Shown: positions 7,325 to 16,586, counted from the first letter of the stretch. The stretch: 64,000 nucleotides of DNA from Candidatus Gastranaerophilales bacterium (GCA_944323695.1 CALUTI010000007.1:53605-117604), one strand, 5' to 3'. A program made the numbers and translations. Notes: a model not told the origin generated them from the letters alone.

Positions 7325-9559
7325 TTACAATCTCGGAACTGTTAATAACATTTCATATGGTATGCAGGATTCTTTGACACCCATATTTGCACTTATAAAC
7401 ATAAATTCAAGAGTCTCATTATTTTCGATTTCCAACAGATCAAACGGAATACTCAAATCAATAGTATTTACAAAAACATAATTGATATCTTTGTCATTTT
7501 CTAATGCCCAGATGTTGCCGGGGATAGATTTTACCATCCTGACAAGTTTTAGTTCATCATTGTTGATTGACAATTGTAATTCGTTATGGAATTTTTCTTT
7601 CAATAGCGGCAGAACATTTTCTGTTTTATTAATAAGTCTGACAGGAGAAAGTGAATGTTTTTTGTTTAAATTTCGCATATAAATATACATTTGATAGGTT
7701 TTCATCTTTAAATCAGGATCATCAAATATGTATTTATTTAAGTAAAATCTTATATAAAAATTATTTTTGTCATAACCATAACAAATTCTGTCAAAGAATT
7801 TGGAATCTCTTAAGACAGGTCCGTCAGGAATTTCTATACATCCGGCATTCAGCCAGGAATCGTCATCTGTATTCCCGTCAATTAATGGAGTGAATTCACC
7901 TTTAGGGTATCTCGACGGTTTTGTAAAGGCAGATGCCAGCGGTTCATCTAAGTATTCCGGAACTTTTAGCCCAAGATACAGATAAATATTTTTTAAATGT
8001 TCACGGAAAATGTAGTCAAAAATATTATCACGGCCTGAATCATTAGGCTCTCCATACCACCAGAACCAGTCACTGCCTTCACATATGAAAAGCTCTTTTC
8101 TTGCATCTTTTATATGCGGGTTTAGTGGATGTTTTTTAACATATTTTGAAAAGTCATCACGGACTCGTTTAAGATAATTCCATGCAAGATTTTTTAAAGG
8201 TTCATCTATCCATAGTTTAAAGTTTCTGTTTATCCATGAGCCGGAACTTAGTTTTGCCAACGGTTTGTGGTTCGTTTCTTTGTCTAAATATTCACTGATT
8301 AAGACTGTTTCTAATGTTTCATCGTCTTCTATAAGTGTATAAAGTGTTTTTAAGAAGGACAAGCCGTCTTCCATGTAGTTTTCCCAGCAGTTTTCTCCGT
8401 CCATTGCAATGGTCAGAAGATGATTGTTATCCGGAGATGATAACAGTTTGCTCTGGATAACTTTAATTCTGTCGTAAAGATCATTTGCTGCTGCTATCGG
8501 GTTGTGGTTCGGATATTCAAAACTTATCAGGTTCGGGATAGTGCTGTCACGGAAAACCATTTTTATATCTTTATTTTTTATTTTATAATCGTAAGATTTC
8601 ATAAGGTGGTAAGGATCTTCCAGATGACCTTTAAAATCTCGTATAAATTCAAAATTTATTGAGTCGGATAAAATCCCTTCGTCAGAAATTGTCCAGTCAA
8701 CGCCAAGCGTTGTCAGCATATAAAGTGTTTTCGGACTTACGCAGTGTTCAGAAGGCCAGATTCCTCTCGGACGTTTTCCAAAAATTTCTTCTATTCTGTC
8801 GAGCGCCATTTTTGTCTGCATTTTTCCGTCAAGATAGGTTTTTAACACCTGCGGAGCATTTTCCGTTGTTTTTTTAATACTTTTATTATCAAGCAAAATA
8901 GGCAAAATCGGGTGATAATACGGACTTGTTGTAATTTCAATCCTGCCTTTATCAAGATATTTTTTATATGCGGGAATTATCTGCCTTATAATGTCCCGCT
9001 GGATTTCTATTATGTTAACCCTATCTTCAAGAGTATAATCTTTACCCTTTTTGTCTAATTTTTTCAATTCGGGATATTTTGTCTTATAAACAGGATCAAT
9101 CCATGCAAGATTAAATAACGCCATTAAATCTGAATATTCCTGATTTGAAAAAACATCAATTCCTGCCTCCGGATTTGTTTGGATTTTATGATATAGCCTG
9201 TTGTATTCCTCATAAGGATAAATCATGGATTGATAATTCGCATCAAAGAAATTGTTTATTATAAACAACTTTGCATCATCAGAAAGCATCTCAACAGGAG
9301 TTATAGTCAATCTTGAATGTATATCATGAGCATCATGTTCTGCGTAATCAATTATTGAATCCAAAAGTACAGGTACAAGGTTAAAATTCAGCTTAATTCG
9401 TTTAAATTTGTCTAAAAGTTCAACCATATCAAGATAATCTTTTACAGCATGCAGTCTTACCCATGGCATTAAATAATCACCATCCGGAGTGAGTTGGTAA
9501 ACAGGCTGGTGCATGTGCCAATAGAATGCAATCGATAACTTTTTGGTTTTGCTCATCAT
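7325..9559 (-). CDS. Glycoside hydrolase family 57 (alpha-amylase/glucanotransferase type)
   Basis: 744 residues. GH57 enzymes cleave or transfer alpha-glucans with retention. The conserved regions are visible: HMHQP at residues 15-19, GIWPSEHCVSP at about 264-274, whose Glu matches the catalytic-nucleophile region, and MDGENCWENY at about 385, which holds the acid/base-region Asp. The C-terminal 250 residues form a beta-rich domain of the type that follows the barrel in this family. No signal peptide, so the likely substrate is intracellular glycogen or maltodextrin. Exact specificity cannot be read from the motifs. Confidence 0.9.
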   Translation of the reverse strand: MMSKTKKLSIAFYWHMHQPVYQLTPDGDYLMPWVRLHAVKDYLDMVELLDKFKRIKLNFNLVPVLLDSIIDYAEHDAHDIHSRLTITPVEMLSDDAKLFIINNFFDANYQSMIYPYEEYNRLYHKIQTNPEAGIDVFSNQEYSDLMALFNLAWIDPVYKTKYPELKKLDKKGKDYTLEDRVNIIEIQRDIIRQIIPAYKKYLDKGRIEITTSPYYHPILPILLDNKSIKKTTENAPQVLKTYLDGKMQTKMALDRIEEIFGKRPRGIWPSEHCVSPKTLYMLTTLGVDWTISDEGILSDSINFEFIRDFKGHLEDPYHLMKSYDYKIKNKDIKMVFRDSTIPNLISFEYPNHNPIAAANDLYDRIKVIQSKLLSSPDNNHLLTIAMDGENCWENYMEDGLSFLKTLYTLIEDDETLETVLISEYLDKETNHKPLAKLSSGSWINRNFKLWIDEPLKNLAWNYLKRVRDDFSKYVKKHPLNPHIKDARKELFICEGSDWFWWYGEPNDSGRDNIFDYIFREHLKNIYLYLGLKVPEYLDEPLASAFTKPSRYPKGEFTPLIDGNTDDDSWLNAGCIEIPDGPVLRDSKFFDRICYGYDKNNFYIRFYLNKYIFDDPDLKMKTYQMYIYMRNLNKKHSLSPVRLINKTENVLPLLKEKFHNELQLSINNDELKLVRMVKSIPGNIWALENDKDINYVFVNTIDLSIPFDLLEIENNETLEFMFISANMGVKESCIPYEMLLTVPRL

Positions 9560-9657
9560 AAAAATCTTTTTCCTATGACGCTATTATATCACTGTTTGAA
9601 CAAAAAATACAGTTAAACTATACTTTCGGTTATACAAAGGGTTTTGAAGTTTACAAT

Positions 9658-9685
9658 TTGCAACTTTTGAAATTTTTGCTATAAT
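9658..9685 (+). promoter_or_regulatory. Promoter of prepilin-like locus 1
   Basis: TTGCAA at 9658-9663, a 16-bp spacer, and a perfect TATAAT at 9680-9685. Predicted start near 9692, so the leader before the mini-ORF is only about 15 nt. The same arrangement occurs before loci 2 and 3. Confidence 0.7.
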
Positions 9686-9705
9686 AAAAAAAAGGAGAAA
9701 AGCTT

Positions 9706-9753
9706 ATGGAAATTATGAAAAAATTCAAAAACGGGGGGGGGCATCTCCTCTAA
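9706..9753 (+). CDS. 15-codon mini-ORF with G9 tract, locus 1
   Basis: AGGAGA, 7 nt, then ATG. The peptide is MEIMKKFKNGGGHLL with stop TAA at 9751. Nine Gs lie at 9733-9741 as three Gly codons. Near-identical mini-ORFs stand at 20052 and 63850, each with exactly nine Gs. In all three the -1 frame from the G tract is open into (or, for locus 3, toward) a prepilin-like protein. This start is the only one at the locus with a ribosome binding site, so I infer that the pilin is made from it by slippage or when the tract has ten Gs. Confidence 0.7.
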   Translation: MEIMKKFKNGGGHLL

Positions 9754-9764
9754 GTAGTAATAGT

Positions 9765-10592
9765 GTGTGTTTCAGGGATATATTGCCCCATAGAACAACA
9801 TTTGACAAAGCAGTAAAAACAATTTATAACTCAAATATGACGAATTATAAATCAAGAATGGGTTTCACCTTGGCAGAAGTGTTAATAACGCTTGGAATAA
9901 TTGGTGTTGTAGCAGCAATGACAATACCGACATTGATTGCAAATTATCAGAAAAAGCAGACCGTATCCAAATTAAAACAAACGTATTCAATAATATCTCA
10001 AGCGCTAACCATGGCACAGGCGGAGCATGGCGATACAACTACATGGGATGTCGGAGGAATATATGACACTGCAACAGACGATCCGAATTTTAATCATGAG
10101 GAAGCAATAACAAATTTTGCTACAAAATATTTTATACCATATTTGAAGGTATCTAAGGATTTTGGATATACTACATTTAATAGAATTGATTATGATGGAG
10201 ACTATCTCCCTGTGACAGGGACTATATCAAACAGCGCTAATGCTCTCGGTTATATACTGCGTTTATCTAATGATGTCCTAATTAGAATAGCGATTGGTAC
10301 CGGCTGCTTGGATGGCGAAAGAAATCCGGATGACACTTGTGTTGTTCGAACATACAAGAATATAGTATTCAAAGTGGATATAAATGGATTTCAAAAACCA
10401 AATACTGTAGGTAAAGATGTTTTTAATATGACATTTGATTTACGCAAAAAGATTTTCGGATTTCATAATTACGGTACAAGTACAAGACAACGGTATTTAG
10501 ACAAATGCAAAACAGATAGCGATGCACAAGTATGCGGATATCTTATATTTCTTGACGGCTGGGAAATTAAGGACGATTATCCGTGGTTTTAG
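9765..10592 (+). CDS. Type IV prepilin/pseudopilin-like protein, locus 1
   Basis: The frame is open from the G tract at 9738; the first possible internal start is GTG 9765, without a ribosome binding site. In that numbering the prepilin peptidase site is G33/F34 (MGFTLAEVLITLG) with the essential Glu at +5 and a hydrophobic helix to about residue 55, followed by IPTLIANYQKKQTVSKLKQ. The C-terminal 200 residues form a globular domain with cysteine pairs (TGCLDGERNPDDTC, CKTDSDAQVCG). Expected to be processed by a prepilin peptidase and assembled into a pilus or type II-like pseudopilus. No assembly genes are in the window. Confidence 0.8.
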   Translation: MCFRDILPHRTTFDKAVKTIYNSNMTNYKSRMGFTLAEVLITLGIIGVVAAMTIPTLIANYQKKQTVSKLKQTYSIISQALTMAQAEHGDTTTWDVGGIYDTATDDPNFNHEEAITNFATKYFIPYLKVSKDFGYTTFNRIDYDGDYLPVTGTISNSANALGYILRLSNDVLIRIAIGTGCLDGERNPDDTCVVRTYKNIVFKVDINGFQKPNTVGKDVFNMTFDLRKKIFGFHNYGTSTRQRYLDKCKTDSDAQVCGYLIFLDGWEIKDDYPWF

Positions 10593-10721
10593 GATTTTGA
10601 TTTTGCAACGATATTTTAACATTTTGTCAAAAAAATTCAGCATAAAAAATGTTTCTGCTATGATAGTAACAGGTTGGTTAACATTAGCCGAATTAGTAGA
10701 AAACCCCGAAAGGATATTTTT

Positions 10722-12263
10722 ATGAAGAAATTTTTACTTGTACTTTTTACACTATTATTTAACATTCAATATGCACATGCCGTGAATGTTGATGCAATGA
10801 TGGACAAATACGTTGCCCCTGTATGTGACAGAATAGCGGACGTTGTATTTTTCCCGATATCAATCGGTGAATCACATGTTCCATTGATTATTTTCTGGAT
10901 TTTATTTGCAGGATTTTTCTTTACAATATATTTCAAAGGTGTATCGTTATGGGGTTTGAAACATGCCGTGGAAACTGTTGCAAAACCTGCTGACAAAAAT
11001 TCTGATTCAAATGGTGAAGTTTCTTCATTTCAGGCATTGGCTACAGCTTTGTCAGGAACAATAGGTATTGGTAGTATTGCAGGTGTTGCGATTTCAATTT
11101 CAATAGGCGGACCGGGTGCCGCATTTTGGATTTTTATAGGCGCACTTTTGGGTATGTCTATAAAGTTTGTGGAAGCTACATTGGCTGTTAAATACAGAAG
11201 ATTTAACCTTGACGGAACGGTTTCCGGCGGTCCGATGCACTATATTGCGCATGGGCTTACAAGAAAAAAATTACGCTGGTTAGGCCAGCCGTTATCTGCA
11301 ATATTTGCACTTCTTTGTATCGGCGGTGCGATTTCAGGCGGTAACATGATTCAGATTAACCAATCTGCCCACCAGCTTGTTCATATTACAGGCGGTGTAA
11401 ATAGTTTTATGCACGGATACACATGGGTATTCGGTGTTATCATAGCTGTTCTTGTGTGGATGAGTGTTGTTGGCGGTATTAAAAGCATATCAAAGATTAC
11501 AACAATTCTTGTACCTACTATGTGTTTCTTATATATAGGTGCATCATTAGTTGTAATTCTGGCAAATTATGCGGCGATTCCACATGGGCTTATGGTCATT
11601 ATAAAAGAAGCTTTTTGTCCGCATGCTGTTGCAGGGGGTGTGTTTGGTACCATAATTATTGGTTTGAGACGTTCAGTACAGTGTAACGAGGCCGGTACAG
11701 GCGCAGCTGCGATTGCTTATGCAACCGTTAAAACTAACGAGCCGATTTCTCAAGGTTTCGTTGCCTTAATTGAAACATTTTTAACCGGTATTTTATGTCT
11801 TTTGACATCTTTTGCAATATTATTCTCAGGAACTTTTGTTATGGGAGCACAGGGAATTTCCGGTATTGAACTTGCATCAACTGCATTCCAATCAGTAATT
11901 TCTTTCTTCCCGTATATTTTATCACTTGTTGTAATTATGTTTGCACTTTCAACATTGATTTCCTGGTCTTATTATGGACAAAAGGCATGGAACTTCCTTG
12001 TTGGTGAAGGTAAAAAACGTAATTTAACATTTGATATTATATATTGTGTATTCATTGTAATTGGTTCAGCTATGAACGTCGGATCTGTAATTTATATTAC
12101 TGATGCAATGATGATTGCAATGTGTGTTCCGAATATTATTGCATTGTATATTATGGCACCGGAAATTAAACGCGATTTCAACGAGTACTGCAAAAAGCAT
12201 GATGTAGGCAAACTTGTTAACGGTACTTTATTTAAAAAGGCAGAAGTCACAACGGAAGCTTAG
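10722..12263 (+). CDS. Sodium:alanine/glycine symporter (AGCS family)
   Basis: 513 residues from the ATG at 10722 (AAAGGA upstream); the frame extends to 10674 without support. Imports small neutral amino acids with Na+. The family signature GGPGAAFWIFIGALLGMS and the block CNEAGTGAAAIAYA are present, with about ten membrane helices. Unusually, it starts with a signal-peptide-like stretch (MKKFLLVLFTLLFNIQYAHA) and a short extracellular segment before the usual first helix. It ends 2 nt before the ACT-domain gene, so the two are co-transcribed. Confidence 0.92.
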   Translation: MKKFLLVLFTLLFNIQYAHAVNVDAMMDKYVAPVCDRIADVVFFPISIGESHVPLIIFWILFAGFFFTIYFKGVSLWGLKHAVETVAKPADKNSDSNGEVSSFQALATALSGTIGIGSIAGVAISISIGGPGAAFWIFIGALLGMSIKFVEATLAVKYRRFNLDGTVSGGPMHYIAHGLTRKKLRWLGQPLSAIFALLCIGGAISGGNMIQINQSAHQLVHITGGVNSFMHGYTWVFGVIIAVLVWMSVVGGIKSISKITTILVPTMCFLYIGASLVVILANYAAIPHGLMVIIKEAFCPHAVAGGVFGTIIIGLRRSVQCNEAGTGAAAIAYATVKTNEPISQGFVALIETFLTGILCLLTSFAILFSGTFVMGAQGISGIELASTAFQSVISFFPYILSLVVIMFALSTLISWSYYGQKAWNFLVGEGKKRNLTFDIIYCVFIVIGSAMNVGSVIYITDAMMIAMCVPNIIALYIMAPEIKRDFNEYCKKHDVGKLVNGTLFKKAEVTTEA

Positions 12264-12265
12264 GT

Positions 12266-12544
12266 ATGTCAGATCAACAAATAATTGTTACAGTTTCAGG
12301 TGTAGATAAAGTAGGAATCGTTGCAAAAGTTGCAACGGCTCTTGCTTTGCTTGAAGTTAACATTGAAGATATTAAACAAACTATCATGCAGGGACATTTT
12401 GTAATGTTCCTGCTTGGTAATATCTCAAAATCCAAGTTTACTTTCAAAGAAATTAAAGAAAATCTTACCCAAATCGGCGAAGAACTCGGTATGGAGGTTT
12501 GGGTTCAAAGAAAAGATATCTTTGATAAAATGCATAATGTTTAA
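12266..12544 (+). CDS. ACT-domain protein, UPF0237 family
   Basis: 92 residues, essentially one GcvR/ACT-like domain (VTVSGVDKVGIVAKVATAL at the start). ACT domains sense small ligands, often amino acids. Its start lies 2 nt after the stop of the symporter gene, with no own ribosome binding site, so translational coupling is likely and the ligand may be the symporter's amino acid. The last 4 bases overlap the convergent gene at 12541. Confidence 0.88.
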   Translation: MSDQQIIVTVSGVDKVGIVAKVATALALLEVNIEDIKQTIMQGHFVMFLLGNISKSKFTFKEIKENLTQIGEELGMEVWVQRKDIFDKMHNV

Positions 12545-12870
12545 TCAAACTGCCATTTTTTTGGATCAAATTTTAAATCCTTAACTTTTATGTTTAAAGA
12601 TTTTAGATAAGGCTGAAGCTTTACAAGTATTTGTGTTTTTTTAAGCATTAATTCCTGCGCTACAATTGCATTTTCGCATGCTATTACCATGGTTCCTCCG
12701 CCAAGCATTGAATAGGGTTTTGATTTATCAGCGAATTTTTCTCCGGCAGCTTTTGACCAGAATTTGTATAAGTTGCTTCGGGTCACTGCCTTTTTTATAT
12801 CTTTGTCTTCAAGCATATCCGCTATGATTTCTTCTGTTGAAACAAAGTTTGTATATAACACTTTCTTCAC
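12541..12870 (-). CDS. DUF721 / DciA-like protein
   Basis: 109 residues. The DUF721 pattern is seen in the centre (YKFWSKAAGEKFADKSKP, then GGTMVIACENAIVAQELML). In many bacteria lacking DnaC, DciA loads the DnaB helicase at the origin; a dnaB gene is in this window at 24.7 kb, which fits but does not prove that role. It faces the ACT-domain gene tail to tail. Confidence 0.75.
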   Translation of the reverse strand: MKKVLYTNFVSTEEIIADMLEDKDIKKAVTRSNLYKFWSKAAGEKFADKSKPYSMLGGGTMVIACENAIVAQELMLKKTQILVKLQPYLKSLNIKVKDLKFDPKKWQFD

Positions 12871-12908
12871 GATTTTGTACCTTAAGGTTTTTATGGTATT
12901 ATTAAAGA

Positions 12909-13874
12909 ATGGAAGTTGTTCAATTAAATGATATCATAAAGTCTTCTAAAAACATATTAATTACATCTCACATAAATCCCGACGGTGACACCTTGGGTTC
13001 TATGTGCGGTATGTATTCTTTAATTAAACTTAACTTTAAAAAGAAATGCGATATGCTCGTTGTATCTAAAATTCCTGATAAATATAAGTTTATTCCGAAT
13101 ATAGATTTGGCAAAGCATATTGATGAACTTGATAAGTCCAGAGAGTACGATTTAGTTATAAATGTTGATGTCGCGGCAATTGACAGAATATGTGACGCTA
13201 AAGTTCTTTTTGATAAAGCTAAAAAGACAGTTAATATTGACCATCATAAAACCAATATAGGTTATGCCGATTTGAATTTTGTAGAAGGTGATGCAAGTTC
13301 TGCGTCCGAAGTTATTTATTCAATTGCAAAACAGTTAGGCTGGAAGGTAAATCTTGATGCTGCTATTTGTTTATATACCGGAATATTAACGGATACAGGG
13401 TCATTTAGGTTTAATAATACCACGGCAAGATGTTTGGAATATGCTGCTGATATGATTAGAATTGGTGTAATTCCTAATGATATGTTCAAACATTGTTATG
13501 AAACATATACAAAAGATATGGCTCTTTGTCAGGCTTATTGTGTTGATAAGGCTGTTTTTCTTGATGATGATAAAATTGTTTATACAACAGTTTATAAAAA
13601 GGATATGGAAAAATTTAATACTGATGAAGAATTTGCAGAAGGCTTAGTAGAACGACTCCGTGCTATTACTACCACAAGTATTTCTTTCGTTGCAAAGGAA
13701 ATGAAAAACGGCGGTTGCAAAATTTCTATGAGAAGTAAAAAGGTTGATGTTGCAGAAATTTGCGGATTGTTTGGCGGCGGCGGACATAAATTTGCTGCCG
13801 GATGTACTATGAAGTGTAACGTCGAAGAATCAATCAAAAAAATTCTGCATGAAATTAGGAAGCATGAGCTGTGA
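12909..13874 (+). CDS. nrnA: DHH/DHHA1 phosphoesterase, NrnA-like
   Basis: 321 residues. NrnA enzymes degrade nano-RNA and dephosphorylate pAp. Motifs in order: HINPDGD at residues 21-27, the Asp of NVDVAAIDRI, NIDHHKTN (DHH) at about 112, DTGSFRFNNTT at about 157, and the DHHA1 substrate loop GGGGHKFAAGC near 293. All metal ligands seem intact. The stop overlaps the start of the next gene (GTGA), so the two are coupled. Confidence 0.9.
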   Translation: MEVVQLNDIIKSSKNILITSHINPDGDTLGSMCGMYSLIKLNFKKKCDMLVVSKIPDKYKFIPNIDLAKHIDELDKSREYDLVINVDVAAIDRICDAKVLFDKAKKTVNIDHHKTNIGYADLNFVEGDASSASEVIYSIAKQLGWKVNLDAAICLYTGILTDTGSFRFNNTTARCLEYAADMIRIGVIPNDMFKHCYETYTKDMALCQAYCVDKAVFLDDDKIVYTTVYKKDMEKFNTDEEFAEGLVERLRAITTTSISFVAKEMKNGGCKISMRSKKVDVAEICGLFGGGGHKFAAGCTMKCNVEESIKKILHEIRKHEL

Positions 13875-14767
13875 AAAATAACGCATTTATCAGAGCTGTA
13901 AAAAGATTAGTAATTTCGGTTATTAAAAATGATTTCTACGGCATGGCTGCAGAAATGGGATTTATGATGGTTATCGGCATATTTCCGTTTATGTTATTTT
14001 TAATGGCGGTATTTGGCTGGATGGGAAATAAATCCTATATGGATCCGATTTTGCTTGCCTTATCAAACATTATGCCGGAGCAGGCTATGAATTTAATTTT
14101 GACCGTTTTGTCTGAAGTTATGATATTCCAGCAAGGCGATATTATGGGTATGATAGGCGTTATTGTTACAATAGTTTTATCAACAAACGGTATGGCTGTT
14201 GTATTAAAAGGTTTAAATCGTGCCTATAAGGTTGAAGAAACAAGAAATTTTGTATATACAAGAATTTTATCTTTTATCATGGTAATAGTTGATACTCTTG
14301 TATTATTTTTAAGTATAAACCTTATTGTATTTGGTAAGGTATTTATAAATTTTGCGGTTGAACATTTTCACATGTCGCATAAAATTGCCATAATGTTATT
14401 GACACTACGTTGGCCGGTTGCATTTTTGGCATTGTATTTAATGGCGTTTTTAAGTTATTATATTCTGCCTGATTTGCGTGGAAATGAAGCATTCAAGCGA
14501 GCAAGTGCCCTGCCCGGGACTTTGTTTTTCTGTACATTTTGGCTTGTGGGTTCTTGGGGGTTTTCCGTTTATGTTAATAATTTAGGGACTTATAACCTTG
14601 TTTACGGAATCATCGGAGCATTTATAGTATTGATGGTATGGCTTTATTACACATCAATTCTTTTGCTTATCGGGGGTGAAATTAATTCGCAGGTTTATAA
14701 CCAGCTTGAACGTAAAGCCGGTGAAATCCGGGATGATTTTGCAAAACTTGAAAAACCCGGGACTTAA
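13871..14767 (+). CDS. YihY/BrkB family integral membrane protein (UPF0761)
   Basis: 298 residues with six hydrophobic helices; GTG start overlapping the nrnA stop by 4 bases. Family signs are the early GMAAEMGFMMVIGIFPF and the late YGIIGAFIVLMVWLYYTSI with GGEIN. Function of the family is not settled; despite the old name it is not an RNase. It overlaps the convergent rseP gene by 4 bases. Confidence 0.9.
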   Translation: MKNNAFIRAVKRLVISVIKNDFYGMAAEMGFMMVIGIFPFMLFLMAVFGWMGNKSYMDPILLALSNIMPEQAMNLILTVLSEVMIFQQGDIMGMIGVIVTIVLSTNGMAVVLKGLNRAYKVEETRNFVYTRILSFIMVIVDTLVLFLSINLIVFGKVFINFAVEHFHMSHKIAIMLLTLRWPVAFLALYLMAFLSYYILPDLRGNEAFKRASALPGTLFFCTFWLVGSWGFSVYVNNLGTYNLVYGIIGAFIVLMVWLYYTSILLLIGGEINSQVYNQLERKAGEIRDDFAKLEKPGT

Positions 14768-16131
14768 AGCTGTTTTGTTATAAGTGCGAAAATATCATTG
14801 AAGATTACAAAAATCATCAACAGGATTAAAAACATAAATCCGGCTGTACCGATTTTGTCGATAGTTTCTTCCTCCAGCGGCTTTCCGCGAAGTTTTTCAA
14901 GGATTAAAAACAAAACATGACCGCCGTCAAGCGCCGGTATTGGGAGAAAGTTTACTATTGCAAGGTCAAGAGAGATTATTGCGATTAATAAAAGCCCGGA
15001 GAAAATTCCGCTGTTGTCAATAATATCACCGCCAACTTTCGTAATGGCAATAATTCCGTGTAAATCTTTCAAAGGAATTTTGCCGCTTACAATCTGGTAA
15101 AGTCCGTATAAAAGCATATAGGTCTGGTCATACAAGTATTTTCCGCTTGTAATAACCGCAGATTTAACACCTTTTGTGGGGATAAGAACTTCTTTTACGT
15201 CAAGCTGAACTCCAATCTGACCTTTTTCATTCGGATAAATAGGTTTGAGACTTACTTCTTTCCCGTCTCGTAAAACAGTTATATTTAATGGTCTTACACT
15301 GTCAGAAAGTGCAAAAGCAAGGTCATTTAAAGATAATGTACCATCCGAAACAATGTATGCTTTATCAACAATCTTATCGCGCAGGGTTTTTTGAGTATCA
15401 TTAAGTTTAAGCTGTTTATCTTCGTATTTTTGGAAACCTTTAAGCATGTTTTTTGTTAAAGACACTGCTTTTTCAGGTTTTTGCTGCGGAAGTCGAACAA
15501 GGACATCCTGCGGTATAATTTCATTTCTTTGATATGCCGGGTTTAGTTTTTTCAAACTTTCGTAATTTTCGTCAACAAATTCTTTATCTACTTTGCCGTC
15601 GTTTTTAGGGCTTAGCTGAGCATATGCTAAAAGCCCATAGCTTGTGTCAATATCAGAACCGTTTACGCGAATAATTTTGTCGCCTTTTTCAAGACCGGAA
15701 GTCCAGACGGATTGACCTTGTTCTGCGACAATTTGGTTTACGTAAACGTCATATTTACCGGACGGCATATGCCCCCATAAAAATGCGGTCAAAAGTACAA
15801 ATACAAACGCACAAATTACGTTTGCGGTAACACCTGCGGATACAACGATTAATCTTTGATAAATGGGTCGGTTTAAGAACCTGTCGGGAGAATCTTTCGG
15901 AAGATCTAATTCCTTGTCGTCATCGGGGAATGCGACATAGCCGCCAAGTAAAAACGCGTGCACAAGAACTTTTACATCACCTACTTGTCCTTCCCACAAA
16001 GTAGGACCTATCGGAAGCCCGAAACCGAATTTGGCAACCTTCATCTTGAACGCTTTTGCTGCCAAAAAATGTCCTGCCTCATGGACAAGTATCAAGACGC
16101 TTAATAAAAGTATCATTATAATAATTGACAT
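14764..16131 (-). CDS. rseP: RIP zinc metalloprotease, RseP/site-2 protease family
   Basis: 455 residues. Intramembrane protease that cuts membrane-bound regulators and signal-peptide remnants. HEAGH at residues 17-21 in the first helix binds zinc; the second motif is PALDGGH near residue 400. One PDZ domain is visible after the second helix (WTSGLEKGDKIIRVNG), and a second, poorer one before the C-terminal helices. Four membrane segments. Somewhat longer than E. coli RseP because of an insertion of about 100 residues between the PDZ halves. Confidence 0.92.
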   Translation of the reverse strand: MSIIIMILLLSVLILVHEAGHFLAAKAFKMKVAKFGFGLPIGPTLWEGQVGDVKVLVHAFLLGGYVAFPDDDKELDLPKDSPDRFLNRPIYQRLIVVSAGVTANVICAFVFVLLTAFLWGHMPSGKYDVYVNQIVAEQGQSVWTSGLEKGDKIIRVNGSDIDTSYGLLAYAQLSPKNDGKVDKEFVDENYESLKKLNPAYQRNEIIPQDVLVRLPQQKPEKAVSLTKNMLKGFQKYEDKQLKLNDTQKTLRDKIVDKAYIVSDGTLSLNDLAFALSDSVRPLNITVLRDGKEVSLKPIYPNEKGQIGVQLDVKEVLIPTKGVKSAVITSGKYLYDQTYMLLYGLYQIVSGKIPLKDLHGIIAITKVGGDIIDNSGIFSGLLLIAIISLDLAIVNFLPIPALDGGHVLFLILEKLRGKPLEEETIDKIGTAGFMFLILLMIFVIFNDIFALITKQL

Positions 16132-16204
16132 AAAGTTCTCCCCTGTTATTCAAATTATATCATAAAAAATATAAAAATCCTTAAGACGATAAGTTCTTTA
16201 ATAA

Positions 16205-16352
16205 AGATAATAAGATACTGGCGTCATTCTGAGCGTTAGCGAAGAATCCATAATAAGCTGGATTGCTTCGCGTTCGTTCGCAATGACATGTTACCTTGTC
16301 ATCCCGGACTCTGTTCCGGGAGCTTTTGTTGGGCAAGTATGCCCAACCTACT
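16205..16352. repeat. Cluster of short palindromic intergenic repeats
   Basis: No gene. Three repeat units in a row: GTCATTCTGAGCGTTAGCG at 16223 and following, whose 26-nt reverse complement recurs with one mismatch at 20256-20281; GATTGCTTCGCGTTCGTTC at 16261, related to 6570; and two small hairpins, CCCGGA-CTCTGT-TCCGGG and GTTGGGCA-AGTA-TGCCCAAC. The last hairpin abuts the HTH gene at 16373. Confidence 0.75.
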
Positions 16353-16372
16353 AACTTAAAGAATTAATTGAA

Positions 16373-16555
16373 ATGAAAAATATAACCCTATATGAATTAT
16401 CTAAGAAATCAGGTATAAAATTATCTACATTAGAAAAATATTATAATAACACAATAAAAAGAATAAATTTTGGCACACTTGATAAATTATATAAAACTTT
16501 AAACTGTGAAACAGAAGATTTATTTATAAGAAAATCGACATTGCAGAATATCTGA
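16373..16555 (+). CDS. Short Cro/CI-type HTH protein, possibly N-truncated
   Basis: 60 residues (ITLYELSKKSGIKLSTLEK, then INFGTLDKLYKTLNC), an HTH_26-like domain. The six in-frame codons before the ATG encode LKELIE, which is what normally precedes this motif in the family, and are then cut off by a TAA where the palindromic repeat ends. So a repeat insertion may have removed the native start and first helix, leaving an internal ATG with no good ribosome binding site. Either a shortened regulator or a pseudogene. Confidence 0.6.
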   Translation: MKNITLYELSKKSGIKLSTLEKYYNNTIKRINFGTLDKLYKTLNCETEDLFIRKSTLQNI

Positions 16556-16586
16556 ATGTCGATTATAGAGTATTTTTAAATTAAAA

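Noticed and set aside
9733..9741. G9 tract as a plain sequencing error
   Set aside because: Not excluded, but not preferred: three loci share the same length, the in-frame stop, and a conserved TCTCCT after the tract. Stated as the main alternative in the finding.
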